Counted from the stretch's first letter, positions 42,769 to 51,406 are shown. The stretch is DNA of 64,000 nt from Paenisporosarcina sp050269735 (GCF_050269735.1 NZ_JBNNIX010000001.1:186001-250000), one strand, 5' to 3'. A program made the numbers and translations. The notes: generated by a model from the sequence alone, not told the origin.

Positions 42769-43752
42769 ATGAACGAAATAAAAGGAATCCATCATGTAAC
42801 TGCGATTACCAGCAGTGCAGAAAAGAACTATGAGTTTTTCACGTATGTATTAGGTATGAGATTGGTCAAGAAAACAGTGAACCAGGATGACATAAAGACA
42901 TACCATTTGTTCTTTGCAGATGACAAAGGATCAGCGGGTACGGATATGACGTTTTTTGATTTTCCAGGCATCCAGAAAGGGACACATGGAACGAACGAAA
43001 TTTATAAAACTGCATTCCGTGTTCCAACTGATGAAGCTTTGAATTACTGGATGAAGCGTTTCGATAAATACGAAGTGAAACACAAAGGTATTCAAGAAGT
43101 GTTCGGCAAGAAAACCATTTCGTTCGTGGACTTTGATGATCAGCAATACATGTTGATTTCAGATGAGAACAACGAAGGGATAGCCTCAGGAACACCGTGG
43201 CAAAATGGTCCGGTTCCACTGGAATTCGCGATCACGGGCTTGGGTCCGATTCACATCCGAGTTGCAGAATTTGATCAGTTGAAAGAAGTACTGGAAAAAG
43301 CGATGCTGATGCGCGAAATCGCAAAAGAAGGTTCCTTCCATCTCTTCGAAGTAGGAGAAGGCGGTAACGGGGCTCAAGTGATTGTGGAACATAACATCTT
43401 GCTCCCTCGAGGACACCAAGGGTTCGGTACGATCCACCATGCGGCATTCCGTGTGGCCGATACCAACGTCTTACAGGAATGGATCGACCGCATGGAACAA
43501 TTCGGATTCAACACATCCGGTTATGTCGATCGTTTCTTCTTTGAATCGCTTTACGCTCGAGTGGCACAAGGAATTCTTTTTGAATGGGCAACAGACGGCC
43601 CAGGCTTTATGGGGGATGAGCCATACGAAACGGTAGGAGAAAAACTATCCTTGCCTCCATTCTTGGAACCAAAACGCGTACAGATTGAACAAATGGTACG
43701 TTCGATTGACACCGTGCGCAGTACATTAACGATTAATAAAGAGTATTTGTAG
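42769..43752 (+). CDS. Ring-cleaving dioxygenase, MhqO/MhqA-like (VOC)
   Basis: 327 aa with two VOC half-domains: KGIHHVTAITSSAEKNYEFF at the start and GTIHHAAFRVADTNVLQEW near residue 222; the His of each and E of LFEWATDGPGF provide the Fe/metal site. Members (MhqA, MhqE, MhqO) cleave or detoxify hydroquinones and catechols and respond to thiol-reactive quinones. AAAAGGAGCG precedes the ATG. Followed by 17 nt and a flavin reductase in the same operon; two MhqR-like operators upstream. Confidence 0.9.
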   Translation: MNEIKGIHHVTAITSSAEKNYEFFTYVLGMRLVKKTVNQDDIKTYHLFFADDKGSAGTDMTFFDFPGIQKGTHGTNEIYKTAFRVPTDEALNYWMKRFDKYEVKHKGIQEVFGKKTISFVDFDDQQYMLISDENNEGIASGTPWQNGPVPLEFAITGLGPIHIRVAEFDQLKEVLEKAMLMREIAKEGSFHLFEVGEGGNGAQVIVEHNILLPRGHQGFGTIHHAAFRVADTNVLQEWIDRMEQFGFNTSGYVDRFFFESLYARVAQGILFEWATDGPGFMGDEPYETVGEKLSLPPFLEPKRVQIEQMVRSIDTVRSTLTINKEYL

Positions 43753-43769
43753 GGAGGTGAAAGAACAAA

Positions 43770-44366
43770 ATGGGAATTTTCAATAGATTATTTGGAACAA
43801 AAAAAGAGGAGGAAACAACAATGACAAAATTAAACATCGGAATTATTCTAGGTTCAACACGTGAAGGGCGCTTAAGCCCACAAGTAGGAAACTGGGTAAA
43901 GGAATTGGCAGATAAGCGCGGAGACGCGAACTATACGATTATCGACATCGCGGATTATAAATTGCCGCTACTTGGTGAAAGTGGCGCAGACGCTTCAGGT
44001 GCAGCTGCGTGGTCTGAAGCAGTCGCAGCGCAGGACGGATTCGTTTTCATCGTACAAGAATACAACCACTCGATTACTGGGGCACTTAAAAACGCATTGG
44101 ATTATTTGCGCGTGGAATGGAACAACAAAGCGGCCGGCATCGTTTCATACGGTTCAGTCGGAGGCGCTCGTGCGGCAGAACATTTACGTGGAATTCTAGG
44201 AGAATTATCGGTAGCAGATGTACGCGTACACCCTGCATTGTCTTTATTCACTGACTTTGAAAACGGAGCAGAACTGAAACCGGCTCCAGTCCAAGCGGAT
44301 TCCGTCAACCAAATGCTAGATCAAGTTATTCCTTGGTCAACTGCATTAAAAACTATACGTCAATAA
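43770..44366 (+). CDS. NAD(P)H-dependent FMN reductase, quinone-reductase-like
   Basis: 198 aa from the first ATG. The flavodoxin-like FMN fold has IIGSTR-like IILGSTREGRLSPQV as phosphate loop, FIVQEYNHSITGALKNALDY as the flavin-binding loop and GSVGGARAAEHLRGIL. Reduces quinones, azo compounds or chromate in the family. Two starts have a good SD: 43770 (GGGAGGTGA) and 43821 (AGAGGAGG); the first adds a 17-residue basic tag (GIFNRLFGTKKEEE). Co-transcribed with the dioxygenase for quinone detoxification. Confidence 0.88.
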   Translation: MGIFNRLFGTKKEEETTMTKLNIGIILGSTREGRLSPQVGNWVKELADKRGDANYTIIDIADYKLPLLGESGADASGAAAWSEAVAAQDGFVFIVQEYNHSITGALKNALDYLRVEWNNKAAGIVSYGSVGGARAAEHLRGILGELSVADVRVHPALSLFTDFENGAELKPAPVQADSVNQMLDQVIPWSTALKTIRQ

Positions 44367-44382
44367 TCTTAGTTTAAAATAA

Positions 44383-44427
44383 CAAAACACAAAACGTGCA
44401 TGAACTCATGCGCGTTTTGTGTTTTTA
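44383..44427. terminator. Bidirectional terminator of the quinone operon and the 44.5-kb cluster
   Basis: ACAAAACACAAAACG...CGTTTTGTGTTTTT with an inner TGCATGA/TCATGCG stem. T-rich on both strands, so it can serve both convergent units. Confidence 0.85.
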
Positions 44428-44485
44428 TAAAAATATTTGTTGAGAATAGCTCAAAGGATAACAAATGAATATTCAACACTTGCCG

Positions 44486-44752
44486 TTAAGATTTTTTCTC
44501 TTTAGCACGCTCTCTTTGACCGGCTTCATACCGTGCTCGCATTCTCCAACTTTGAATGAATGAAATCAAATAATACATGCCGACGTAAAGAATAACAAAC
44601 AGTAGAATATCCAACACAAATTTGAAGAGCGATACCCAAACAAATTGACCGTCACTGAACAAATTGTATTGGAAATACTCTAATTGCAAATACGTAAAGT
44701 TACTGATGAGCCACGCGGAAATGAATGCAGCAACAGCTTTCCCAAATGTCAT
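44486..44752 (-). CDS. Small two-helix membrane protein
   Basis: 88 aa: AVAAFISAWLISNFTYL and FVLDILLFVILYVGMYYL helices, then a basic tail (RMRARYEAGQRERAKEKKS). ATG 44752 follows AAAGGAGGG. Third gene of the ECF-promoted CPBP operon (46281-44486). Function unknown. Confidence 0.7.
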   Translation of the reverse strand: MTFGKAVAAFISAWLISNFTYLQLEYFQYNLFSDGQFVWVSLFKFVLDILLFVILYVGMYYLISFIQSWRMRARYEAGQRERAKEKKS

Positions 44753-44767
44753 CTTAAACACCCTCCT

Positions 44768-45445
44768 TTATAATCGTCTCAATTTATTTCCTTGTGATAT
44801 TTCAATGTGTACTTGATACGCGGTTCCACCAGTTAAACCTTTTAATTTGGATAATTCCACTTCGGTTTGTATAATCACTAGCTTTGATTCATGGCCTTGA
44901 AGTGTAACGGGATAGGGTCCATTTTCATTAATCAAAGGAATCACATTGAATCGTTCTTCAAAGAACGCTTGGTCATCAAATGATACGTCAAAATTAGTTG
45001 TTTTCTCACTAAAGTTCTCAAAGGGTAACTGACACTGGACTTTCATCTTAGTCTCATCTAATTTCTCAAATGCACATTGGCTGGAGTCCAATTCATAATG
45101 TATGGCGTAAATACCCGATGCGACTGTGTTTTGATAAACATTGATTAAAATGAAAGGCAATGAGAAGTAGAGGATAATCGCCAGGAACACCAGACGCTTT
45201 CGATACTTCCCAATTGAAGTCCCAACTAGATAAATGCCAACAATCAAAATGAAAAATAAAATGATTCCGCCAAACATGTAACCATCCCTATCCTTGATCG
45301 GGATATTCATGGCCGACATATTACCTGCAACAAAAGGCTCTGCATGGGGAAAAGGAAAGTTTAAAATCATCACCAACACCATCAAGCCAATCCCCAAGAG
45401 CAACTTTTTAATGTTACGGACAATTATTCGTTGATCTTCCATCAT
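44768..45445 (-). CDS. Membrane-anchored protein of unknown function
   Basis: 225 aa. Helices at about 12-29, 58-78 and 88-105 precede an extracytoplasmic beta-rich domain (ANGIYAIHYELDSSQCAFEK-like region to the C-terminus) with two Cys residues (SQCAF, VQCQL) that could form a disulfide. The ATG overlaps the CPBP stop codon (ATGA), so translation is coupled. Family not recognised. Confidence 0.7.
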   Translation of the reverse strand: MMEDQRIIVRNIKKLLLGIGLMVLVMILNFPFPHAEPFVAGNMSAMNIPIKDRDGYMFGGIILFFILIVGIYLVGTSIGKYRKRLVFLAIILYFSLPFILINVYQNTVASGIYAIHYELDSSQCAFEKLDETKMKVQCQLPFENFSEKTTNFDVSFDDQAFFEERFNVIPLINENGPYPVTLQGHESKLVIIQTEVELSKLKGLTGGTAYQVHIEISQGNKLRRL

Positions 45446-46281
45446 TGAGCCCCTTCTTCTGACGCTACTTCTATATGTGGTTTCTTCGGTAACTCTTTCA
45501 TTAATCGCACAATAACCCATCCTATTAAAATAGAACTGATGACGAGAACAATTGCGTTTGGCAACGCTTTCTCATATAACTCAGAGCTATTCATAATGCC
45601 CCATTTGGGCGAAGTCGGTGCCACGTACATCCAAATGACAGCAATCGAATTATTAATGATATGCATCAAAATCGGAATCAATAAATTGCGTGTCTTTATA
45701 TATAGAAGAGAAGCTATGACACCAAAAATAAATGCGCCAAACACATCTGCATGCAAAATACCAAACAGAATGCTGGAAATGATGATGCCGCCCCACATCG
45801 ACGTTTTCTTCATCATCCGGTGCAATAAAACACCACGGAAGATAAATTCCTCTGCAATGGGACCAATAACGGCAATACTAATCAGCATAATGCCTAAATA
45901 AACCGGATTTTCCGGCATTGGAATGGGTTCCAACAGGAAATCTACAAAACCTGGGAACAGAGGATACAAAGCAAATAACTGTAGCCAAAATATACTTAAA
46001 GAAAATGCGATGGAAATCACAACGATGCCAAGTAAACTTGGCAGCCATTCAACCGCCCCTTCTTTAAATACCACTTCACGAACAGACCGACCCTGCTTTC
46101 GGAAATGGTGCCGGAAGAACAAAACTGGTGCTACTACATACAAAACGAGTGTGATTCCTGCTTCAACAAATTCATCTCCATTTGGAATGAAAATGGAGAG
46201 TACTCCAAATATAAACCCAAATACTATGCTCAACAGAATAAGCAAGCCAATAAAATGACGCGTCTTCATCTCTTCAAACAT
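45442..46281 (-). CDS. CPBP family intramembrane glutamic endopeptidase
   Basis: 279 aa, about eight helices. Motif 1 PIAEEFIFRGVLLHRM (EExxxR, Glu-Glu nucleophilic water) near residue 143, motif 2 FGxxH-like GILHADVFGAFIFGV and motif 3 HIINN; all three Abi/CaaX-protease motifs are intact. Such enzymes act in peptide (bacteriocin) self-immunity or prenyl-protein processing. ATG follows AGGGGTTGAG at moderate spacing, 33 nt from an ECF promoter. First gene of a three-gene operon. Confidence 0.87.
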   Translation of the reverse strand: MFEEMKTRHFIGLLILLSIVFGFIFGVLSIFIPNGDEFVEAGITLVLYVVAPVLFFRHHFRKQGRSVREVVFKEGAVEWLPSLLGIVVISIAFSLSIFWLQLFALYPLFPGFVDFLLEPIPMPENPVYLGIMLISIAVIGPIAEEFIFRGVLLHRMMKKTSMWGGIIISSILFGILHADVFGAFIFGVIASLLYIKTRNLLIPILMHIINNSIAVIWMYVAPTSPKWGIMNSSELYEKALPNAIVLVISSILIGWVIVRLMKELPKKPHIEVASEEGAQ

Positions 46282-46313
46282 TTTCTCAACCCCTATCTTT
46301 CTCTACTTACCTA

Positions 46314-46339
46314 TACGTTATTGGGAGGAAATGGTTTCG
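46314..46339 (-). promoter_or_regulatory. ECF-sigma promoter of the CPBP operon
   Basis: On the minus strand: CGAAAC, a 16-nt spacer and CGTA. The spacer and flanks (about 28 bases) nearly match the promoter at 50357-50382. TSS expected about 25 nt before the ATG. Confidence 0.7.
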
Positions 46340-46572
46340 GATTGCTGAGGAAAATCCTCTATCTGTGATTTTGAGGCTACTTTTCGTCTATCGGAGTATA
46401 TGCTTCTTGCCAGATACAAAATGATGAGAATCATTAATAGTAAACTAATCACAAGAGACGTGCTTTTCAGGACAGCGTTGACATGGATATCGTCAGAATT
46501 TGCTAAGAAAAAGGGATTTGGTCCAAGCAGGGAATATGGATGTTTGAATAAAGACAATCGCATTATGAACAA
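46318..46572 (-). pseudogene. C-terminal tail of the second CPBP gene in another frame
   Basis: This 84-codon frame contains YSLLGPNPFFLANSDDIHVN and a helix STSLVISLLLMILIILYLAR, then a hydrophilic tail. The same position in the paralogue (45442-46281) is a loop plus a last helix. So this is the missing C-terminus of the CPBP gene at 46493, separated by a +1 shift near 46535-46545. The ECF promoter of the downstream operon lies inside its last codons. Confidence 0.6.
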
Positions 46573-47176
46573 TGTGGAGGAGAATCGGAACGAATAAACT
46601 TTTCGTCTTTAAATATAGGAGTGATGCAATAACGCCAAATAGGAAAGTAGCAATCATTTTTTCTAAATGCATATGTACAGACGCAAAAATCAAGCTCGAA
46701 ATTAAAATGCCGCTCCACATATTTGTTTTCTTAATTAGACGGTTCAACAATAGGCCACGAAAGACAAATTCTTCAGAAATGGGGCGGGTTAACGTCGACG
46801 TGATCATCATGAGTATTAACAAAAAAGTACTTCCAGTCGGAGGTAGAATGACAAAGGGATTCAAAGTAACTAACGAATCCTGTACATATATGTAGAACCA
46901 ATATGAAGTAAGTGAAAAGACATTGAAAATTAGTGCAATCCCTAGGATGGAAAGAATCGAAATCTTCTCTCTGCCTTTGGAAACAACGTTATGTATAGGT
47001 GTATTATGCATATTAAACCCAAAAAACAACAAAGCCACTGTTTCAAACGTAACGAAATCTGAAATCATACGTTTGGAGATTTCAGGAATGTCATACCTGG
47101 ATAAAATCCATTCCACTCCTACTGCAAAGACAATCGTCAAGCCAACAAAAACACGTATTTTCATATCTTTAAACAT
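46493..47176 (-). CDS. CPBP family protease, probably frameshifted near the 3' end
   Basis: 227 aa as read, start ATG with GAGGAGGAC. Motifs PISEEFVFRGLLLNRL (EExxxR), the SVHMHLEKMIATFLFGVIA helix and HIVHNAIVFIQ are intact. After that the frame gives a short unrelated end (PAWTKSLFLSKF), while the expected last helix is found in the -1/+2 frame (46318-46572). The catalytic core is complete, so a truncated product might still fold. Paralogue of the neighbouring CPBP gene; both share the same inserted loop pattern. Confidence 0.75.
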   Translation of the reverse strand: MFKDMKIRVFVGLTIVFAVGVEWILSRYDIPEISKRMISDFVTFETVALLFFGFNMHNTPIHNVVSKGREKISILSILGIALIFNVFSLTSYWFYIYVQDSLVTLNPFVILPPTGSTFLLILMMITSTLTRPISEEFVFRGLLLNRLIKKTNMWSGILISSLIFASVHMHLEKMIATFLFGVIASLLYLKTKSLFVPILLHIVHNAIVFIQTSIFPAWTKSLFLSKF

Positions 47177-47177
47177 C

Positions 47178-47492
47178 TTAGTCCTCCTCGCAAGAAAAAG
47201 CCTCATTGTATTCGGTCGCATCCAAAATCTCTTCTAGTTGAAACCACATGGACAAACGTATTTTCAGATAGAATGATTTTGATAGGTCATCATTTGAGCG
47301 AACAGAAACCGCATAATATTCATCGTCTTTCCCATATATAATGGCTCTCATATCGTTCTCACACTGATAAGTTTCTTCTATAAAAGCTACTGACAAGGCC
47401 TTCGCCTTAGACTCATGAAGCAGATCGTACACACTGAAAATAAGTCCCACTACAGAAATGGCAAGAAATACGATTAAAATACGTCTTTTCAC
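47178..47492 (-). CDS. Membrane-anchored protein of unknown function
   Basis: 104 aa. One N-terminal helix (ILIVFLAISVVGLIFSVYDL) then an extracytoplasmic domain with two Cys (YQCENDM, FSCEED) and IIYGKDDEYYAVSVRSNDD. GTG start with GGTGATC. Ends 2 nt before the second CPBP ATG; likely one transcript from the promoter at 47526. Unknown family. Confidence 0.65.
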   Translation of the reverse strand: MKRRILIVFLAISVVGLIFSVYDLLHESKAKALSVAFIEETYQCENDMRAIIYGKDDEYYAVSVRSNDDLSKSFYLKIRLSMWFQLEEILDATEYNEAFSCEED

Positions 47493-47525
47493 CCGATCAC
47501 CGTCCCTCGTGAAATTTTAGGAAAT

Positions 47526-47554
47526 TATATATGGATTATTCTACCATAACACAA
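47526..47554 (-). promoter_or_regulatory. SigA-like promoter
   Basis: On the minus strand: TTGTGT, 17-nt spacer and TATATA (or TATAAT at 19 nt), about 35 nt before the GTG start at 47492. Confidence 0.45.
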
Positions 47555-47672
47555 GCGAATTCATTTCCGACACATTTGTCAGGCTTATAACTTGTATTTA
47601 ACAATCTCACTTAACATACTGATTATGTAGACTACAAAACATGAAATTATACAAAAGAATGGAAGTGAAACG

Positions 47673-48740
47673 ATGTTTTTGGCTTGGAATGAAATCAAAA
47701 AGAACAAACTGCGCTTTCTGTTGATTACAGGTGTTTTAATGCTTGTATCCTATCTCGTCTTTTTCCTGTCGGGATTGGCAAGTGGGCTTGAAAACTTGAA
47801 TAGGGAAGCGGTCGACAAATGGCAAGGGGATGGCATTGTCCTGACAAGTGAGTCAGATAAAAGCATGCCTCAGTCATCCATGACGCTTGATCAACTGGAT
47901 GATATTGAAGCAGATGAAGTCGCTGTTCTTGGACAGTTGAATGCCATCGCAACTTCAGGAGACATCAAAGCGAATGTTGCCATCTTCGGTATTGAGAAAA
48001 ACGAATTCATTATGCCGGATGTCACGGAAGGTGAAGAGTTCAGCGGTGAAAACGAAGTCATTGCGAGTGATTCATTAAAAGAAGAAGGCTTTCAATTAGG
48101 AGATGAACTGGAACTGTCCTCTACCGATGAAAAATTGACCATCGTCGGCTTTACAGAAGATGCACGATTCAATGCAGCTCCTGTACTTTATGGAGAACTG
48201 GCCACTTTCCATCGTGTGAAATTCGGGGAAGCGGCGGAACAAAATGAAGACCAAATCAACGGCGTTGTCCTGAGAACAAATGATTTGAAATCCGTTACGG
48301 ACAATGAAGACTTGGAAACGATTGAAATGGAAGAATTCATTCAGAACTTGCCAGGTTATACCGTACAAAATCTAACGCTGTCATTCATGATTTACTTTTT
48401 ATTTGTCATTTCATCTGTTATCGTGGCCATTTTCCTTTATGTATTGACGGTGCAAAAACTCAGTCTGTTCGGCGTTATGAAAGCGCAAGGAATTTCAAAT
48501 GGCTATCTATCACGTTCAGTCATTGCACAGACATTCATCCTTGCAGCGGTTGGGGTTGCAGTAGGCTTTGGGCTGACGATATTGACAGGTGCATTCCTGC
48601 CGGCAGCGGTTCCGGTATCCTTTGATATCCCGACAATGCTTCTATATGGTTTGGTTCTCATTGTTGTGGCGATTTTAGGAGCGGTATTCTCGGTATTGAC
48701 TATTGTGAAAATCGATCCATTGAAAGCGATAGGGGGTTAA
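47673..48740 (+). CDS. FtsX-like ABC permease, HrtB-like
   Basis: 355 aa. N-terminal helix (LRFLLITGVLMLVSYLVFFL), a ~190-residue MacB-type extracytoplasmic domain (REAVDKWQGDGIVLTSESDK, AVLGQLNAIATSGDIKANVA), then three C-terminal helices with FtsX core (VQKLSLFGVMKAQGISNGYL). Closely resembles HrtB, the heme-exporting permease of Gram-positive bacteria, but other MacB-like exporters share the fold. Start ATG after GGAAGTGA. ATPase starts 4 nt downstream. Confidence 0.85.
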   Translation: MFLAWNEIKKNKLRFLLITGVLMLVSYLVFFLSGLASGLENLNREAVDKWQGDGIVLTSESDKSMPQSSMTLDQLDDIEADEVAVLGQLNAIATSGDIKANVAIFGIEKNEFIMPDVTEGEEFSGENEVIASDSLKEEGFQLGDELELSSTDEKLTIVGFTEDARFNAAPVLYGELATFHRVKFGEAAEQNEDQINGVVLRTNDLKSVTDNEDLETIEMEEFIQNLPGYTVQNLTLSFMIYFLFVISSVIVAIFLYVLTVQKLSLFGVMKAQGISNGYLSRSVIAQTFILAAVGVAVGFGLTILTGAFLPAAVPVSFDIPTMLLYGLVLIVVAILGAVFSVLTIVKIDPLKAIGG

Positions 48741-48743
48741 CTC

Positions 48744-49439
48744 ATGGCGATTCTAGAATTGAAAAACGTGAAGAAAACGTTTGGCACGGGACATAAAAAA
48801 GTGGAAGCATTGAAAGAAACACAGTTCACAGCGGAAAAAGGAGAACTGATTGCCGTTATCGGGCCTTCTGGATCGGGGAAAAGTACATTCCTTACCATCG
48901 CGGGTGGTTTACAGACGCCAAGTGAAGGCGATGTCATCATTAACGCAAACAATATCACCGATATGAGCGAGAAAAAACGCTCCAAAATCCGTCTGAAGGA
49001 AATTGGCTTCATTCTGCAGGCATCAAACTTAGTTCCTTTCCTGACAGTGAACAATCAAATGAAGTTGCTCGATAACGTGAAAAAAGGCAATATGACGAAA
49101 CAAGAACTTGAGCAACTGTATGAAGACCTTGGCATCAGCGACTTGCGTCATAAGTACCCGGCTGACTTATCCGGCGGGGAACGTCAACGAGTGGCGATTG
49201 CCAAAGCGCTTTACAGCAACCCCTCCATTTTACTCGCAGACGAACCGACAGCTTCTCTCGACTCGGACCGCGCTTACGAAGTAATGGAGCTGCTGCAAAG
49301 AGAAACGAAAAACAAAAACACAACCACCATCGTCGTCACGCACGATACCCGTCTGATCAGTTACTGTGACAAGGTATACAAAATGGTCGATGGCGATATC
49401 AAGCTAGAAGAGAAACATAATGAGGAAGAAATTCACTAG
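48744..49439 (+). CDS. ABC ATP-binding subunit, HrtA-like (LolD/MacB class)
   Basis: 231 aa. Walker A GPSGSGKSTFL near residue 39, Q-loop ILQASNLVPFLTV, signature LSGGERQRVA near 144, Walker B ILLADEPTASLDS near 162, H-loop VTHD. The segment KTFGTGHKKVEALKETQF plus NLVPFLTV is typical for HrtA. Together with the FtsX-like subunit it forms a 2+2 exporter, probably for heme or an antimicrobial peptide; the substrate is inferred only. SD GGGGG overlaps the permease stop. Confidence 0.88.
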   Translation: MAILELKNVKKTFGTGHKKVEALKETQFTAEKGELIAVIGPSGSGKSTFLTIAGGLQTPSEGDVIINANNITDMSEKKRSKIRLKEIGFILQASNLVPFLTVNNQMKLLDNVKKGNMTKQELEQLYEDLGISDLRHKYPADLSGGERQRVAIAKALYSNPSILLADEPTASLDSDRAYEVMELLQRETKNKNTTTIVVTHDTRLISYCDKVYKMVDGDIKLEEKHNEEEIH

Positions 49440-49453
49440 TTAGTACCAAAATA

Positions 49454-49499
49454 AAAAACCATCCCCGGCACATGAATGGCCATAAGGGGATGGTTTTTG
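49454..49499. terminator. Terminator between convergent units
   Basis: AAAAACCATCCCC pairs with GGGGATGGTTTTT, T-rich on both strands; serves the HrtBA-like operon and the 49.5-kb gene. Confidence 0.85.
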
Positions 49500-49503
49500 C
49501 TGT

Positions 49504-49803
49504 TTAATCAACCGCTTTGTACTTCACGATAAATGGAAATAAGAGCGAAATAAAGATTCCTATTAATATTATGATGAGCACTGAGTAGTTAAGAGGTACT
49601 TGCCATTCTCTTGCAAAATGAAACCCATAAACGTTCATGGGTACAATGATTAAAATAGATGTTAATACTCTCGAAAAGTAAGTGATTTGATGTCTAGTGC
49701 TGCAAAGACTACATTGAATCGGTTTGTATGACAACCAATTGTTTTTAAATAGCTTGCTCCAACTGAATCTGTGGGTACAATGCTCACATTTTTGTATGCC
49801 CAA
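49504..49803 (-). CDS. CxxC zinc-ribbon membrane protein (TIGR04104-like)
   Basis: 99 aa: two CxxC knuckles spaced about 25 residues apart (KCEHCTHRFSWSKLF, IQCSLCSTRHQITY), then two helices (VLTSILIIVPMNVYGF, VLIIILIGIFISLLFPFIV). Matches the cxxc-20-cxxc family of small Bacillales proteins. TTG at 49803 suits AAAGGG better than TTG at 49812, which is too near. Overlaps the preceding gene by 20 nt, so co-translated. Function unknown. Confidence 0.75.
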   Translation of the reverse strand: MGIQKCEHCTHRFSWSKLFKNNWLSYKPIQCSLCSTRHQITYFSRVLTSILIIVPMNVYGFHFAREWQVPLNYSVLIIILIGIFISLLFPFIVKYKAVD

Positions 49804-50329
49804 GTTGATCAATCCCTTTCAAGGTATTTTCCGTCGGATTCTGATTCTTTTTCCTATTCTTGATAAGATTCCAGAACAGTGCAAGTAAAATGGACAATGA
49901 ACAAAACATTAGAAATGTATTAACGTTGAAGTACTGGTTATTGAGGTGAATGGACAAAGACTGGAAAGAGGTAATTTGATTAATATACACCGAATCAACG
50001 TAGCCGAATTCTTTTTCATACGCATTGGCAATGACCTGACGATAGGCGAGGTAAGCACTTCGTTGATACAGGATGCCGAGCACAAAGTGAGCGATGGTCC
50101 CTGCGATTACTAAGAGTATAGTAGTGCGCGTGATTCGTAGGGCATCTATAATTCGTTTCCGCAAATACACCAAGATGAAAAACAGCACCAGAAGCAACCC
50201 CATGAATATTATCGCTGGGTTTCCATTTCCAGAGGACGAGCCAGGAGAGGGTGTGCTCAAATTCCCTAACCAAAAGAGAGCAGCGGTGACCACAAGAATA
50301 CTGGTGACCATTATTATGTTCTTTCTCAT
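49784..50329 (-). CDS. Membrane protein of unknown function, ECF-promoted
   Basis: 181 aa: four helices (about 7-24, 42-58, 72-92, 145-162) with a ~50-residue loop (AYRQVIANAYEKEFGYVDSV). ATG 50329 follows AGAGGTGA. First gene after the ECF promoter at 50357-50382; the zinc-ribbon gene overlaps its end. No family recognised. Confidence 0.7.
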   Translation of the reverse strand: MRKNIIMVTSILVVTAALFWLGNLSTPSPGSSSGNGNPAIIFMGLLLVLFFILVYLRKRIIDALRITRTTILLVIAGTIAHFVLGILYQRSAYLAYRQVIANAYEKEFGYVDSVYINQITSFQSLSIHLNNQYFNVNTFLMFCSLSILLALFWNLIKNRKKNQNPTENTLKGIDQLGHTKM

Positions 50330-50356
50330 TGGTTGCTTCACCTCTTTTCATACTTA

Positions 50357-50382
50357 TACGAAATTGGGAGGAAATGGTTTCG
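50357..50382 (-). promoter_or_regulatory. ECF-sigma promoter, twin of the one at 46314
   Basis: CGAAAC, the same 16-nt spacer except for two bases, and CGTA on the minus strand, 28 nt from the ATG. Confidence 0.7.
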
Positions 50383-50564
50383 GAAAACAAAAATTTAATA
50401 GGTTTAGCGGATTAAAAACAGGGTATTAATCCGATTGGGGAGAAACTCCTAGTACAATTGTCTGAAAATAGAAAAATATACCTTTGTTAATGCGGTACTT
50501 ATATGGTTTATTTAAGAGGATATAATTGAGTCGACCTTCGTTATTTATTTTAAGGGGGATTAAA

Positions 50565-51398
50565 ATGGTAACTACAATTTTAGATACGGAACTGAAGGCA
50601 TACTTTCAAGAAAATAAACAACAGTTCGAGTGCAATTTACTTGAACAAGCAGTGAATGTAAAAGATAAAATAAACGATATTTTAAGAGTCGGAGATATCG
50701 ACCTCATCAACAATGCGCACCGTCTTGTTTTTTATGTTCTGGAAGGTCGCGAAAATGAACTCCGTGCCTTTGCAAGACAAGAAGGAATTGCCTGGGCTAC
50801 GCATTCTTTGGCGTTAACTTTCAAACTCGAATGGGTACAAGCCATTCGCAGAACGATATGGAAGTTCATTCGAGAATTTAATGAAGGTACGCCCGATATA
50901 TTAAAGGGTCATTTTTTCAATTTAGAGAAACGAGTAAACAACCTCATTGACCAATTTTTGAATTCATTCTTTATCAATTACTCTTCCTATAAAGACCAGT
51001 TGTTAACGGCTCAACGACAACTAGTCGAGAACTTATCGGTACCGGTCATTCCGATTACTTCAACCATCTGCATTCTACCTTTGATTGGAGCGGTCGATTC
51101 TTTCCGCAATAGCATTTTAGAGGAAAAAGTATTAACAGAGGTTGGAAGATTGCGCATCCAAACGTTAATTATGGATTTATCCGGTATTGCCGACATGGAG
51201 TCGGAAGTAATCGATCATTTAATGAAAACGATCGATGGCTCATCCATGATGGGCTGCCGCACCGTCATTACAGGATTAAGAGCGGATGTCGTCCGAAAAA
51301 TGCTGACACTCGGCATCAAATTCGATAAAGACACCAAGACATTCGGAACACTGCAACAAGCATTGAACATCTATTTAATTAATCCGGACCATAAGTAA
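50565..51398 (+). CDS. RsbR-type stressosome protein (STAS domain)
   Basis: 277 aa. An N-terminal non-haem globin-like sensor domain (about 1-150) is followed by a C-terminal STAS domain (from VPVIPITSTICILPLIGAVD). In the STAS domain IMDLSGIADMESEV places Ser where RsbR has the first phosphorylated Thr; the second site, VITGLRADV, keeps its Thr. Such proteins hold RsbS/RsbT in the stressosome and feed stress signals to SigB or another output. Start ATG after AAGGGGGAT; the longer upstream frame lacks an SD. Monocistronic; no rsbS/T nearby. Confidence 0.88.
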   Translation: MVTTILDTELKAYFQENKQQFECNLLEQAVNVKDKINDILRVGDIDLINNAHRLVFYVLEGRENELRAFARQEGIAWATHSLALTFKLEWVQAIRRTIWKFIREFNEGTPDILKGHFFNLEKRVNNLIDQFLNSFFINYSSYKDQLLTAQRQLVENLSVPVIPITSTICILPLIGAVDSFRNSILEEKVLTEVGRLRIQTLIMDLSGIADMESEVIDHLMKTIDGSSMMGCRTVITGLRADVVRKMLTLGIKFDKDTKTFGTLQQALNIYLINPDHK

Positions 51399-51406
51399 AT
51401 ACCACG

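Noticed and set aside
42579..42833. Small gene before the dioxygenase
   Set aside because: No ribosome binding site and it overlaps the real start and the operator.
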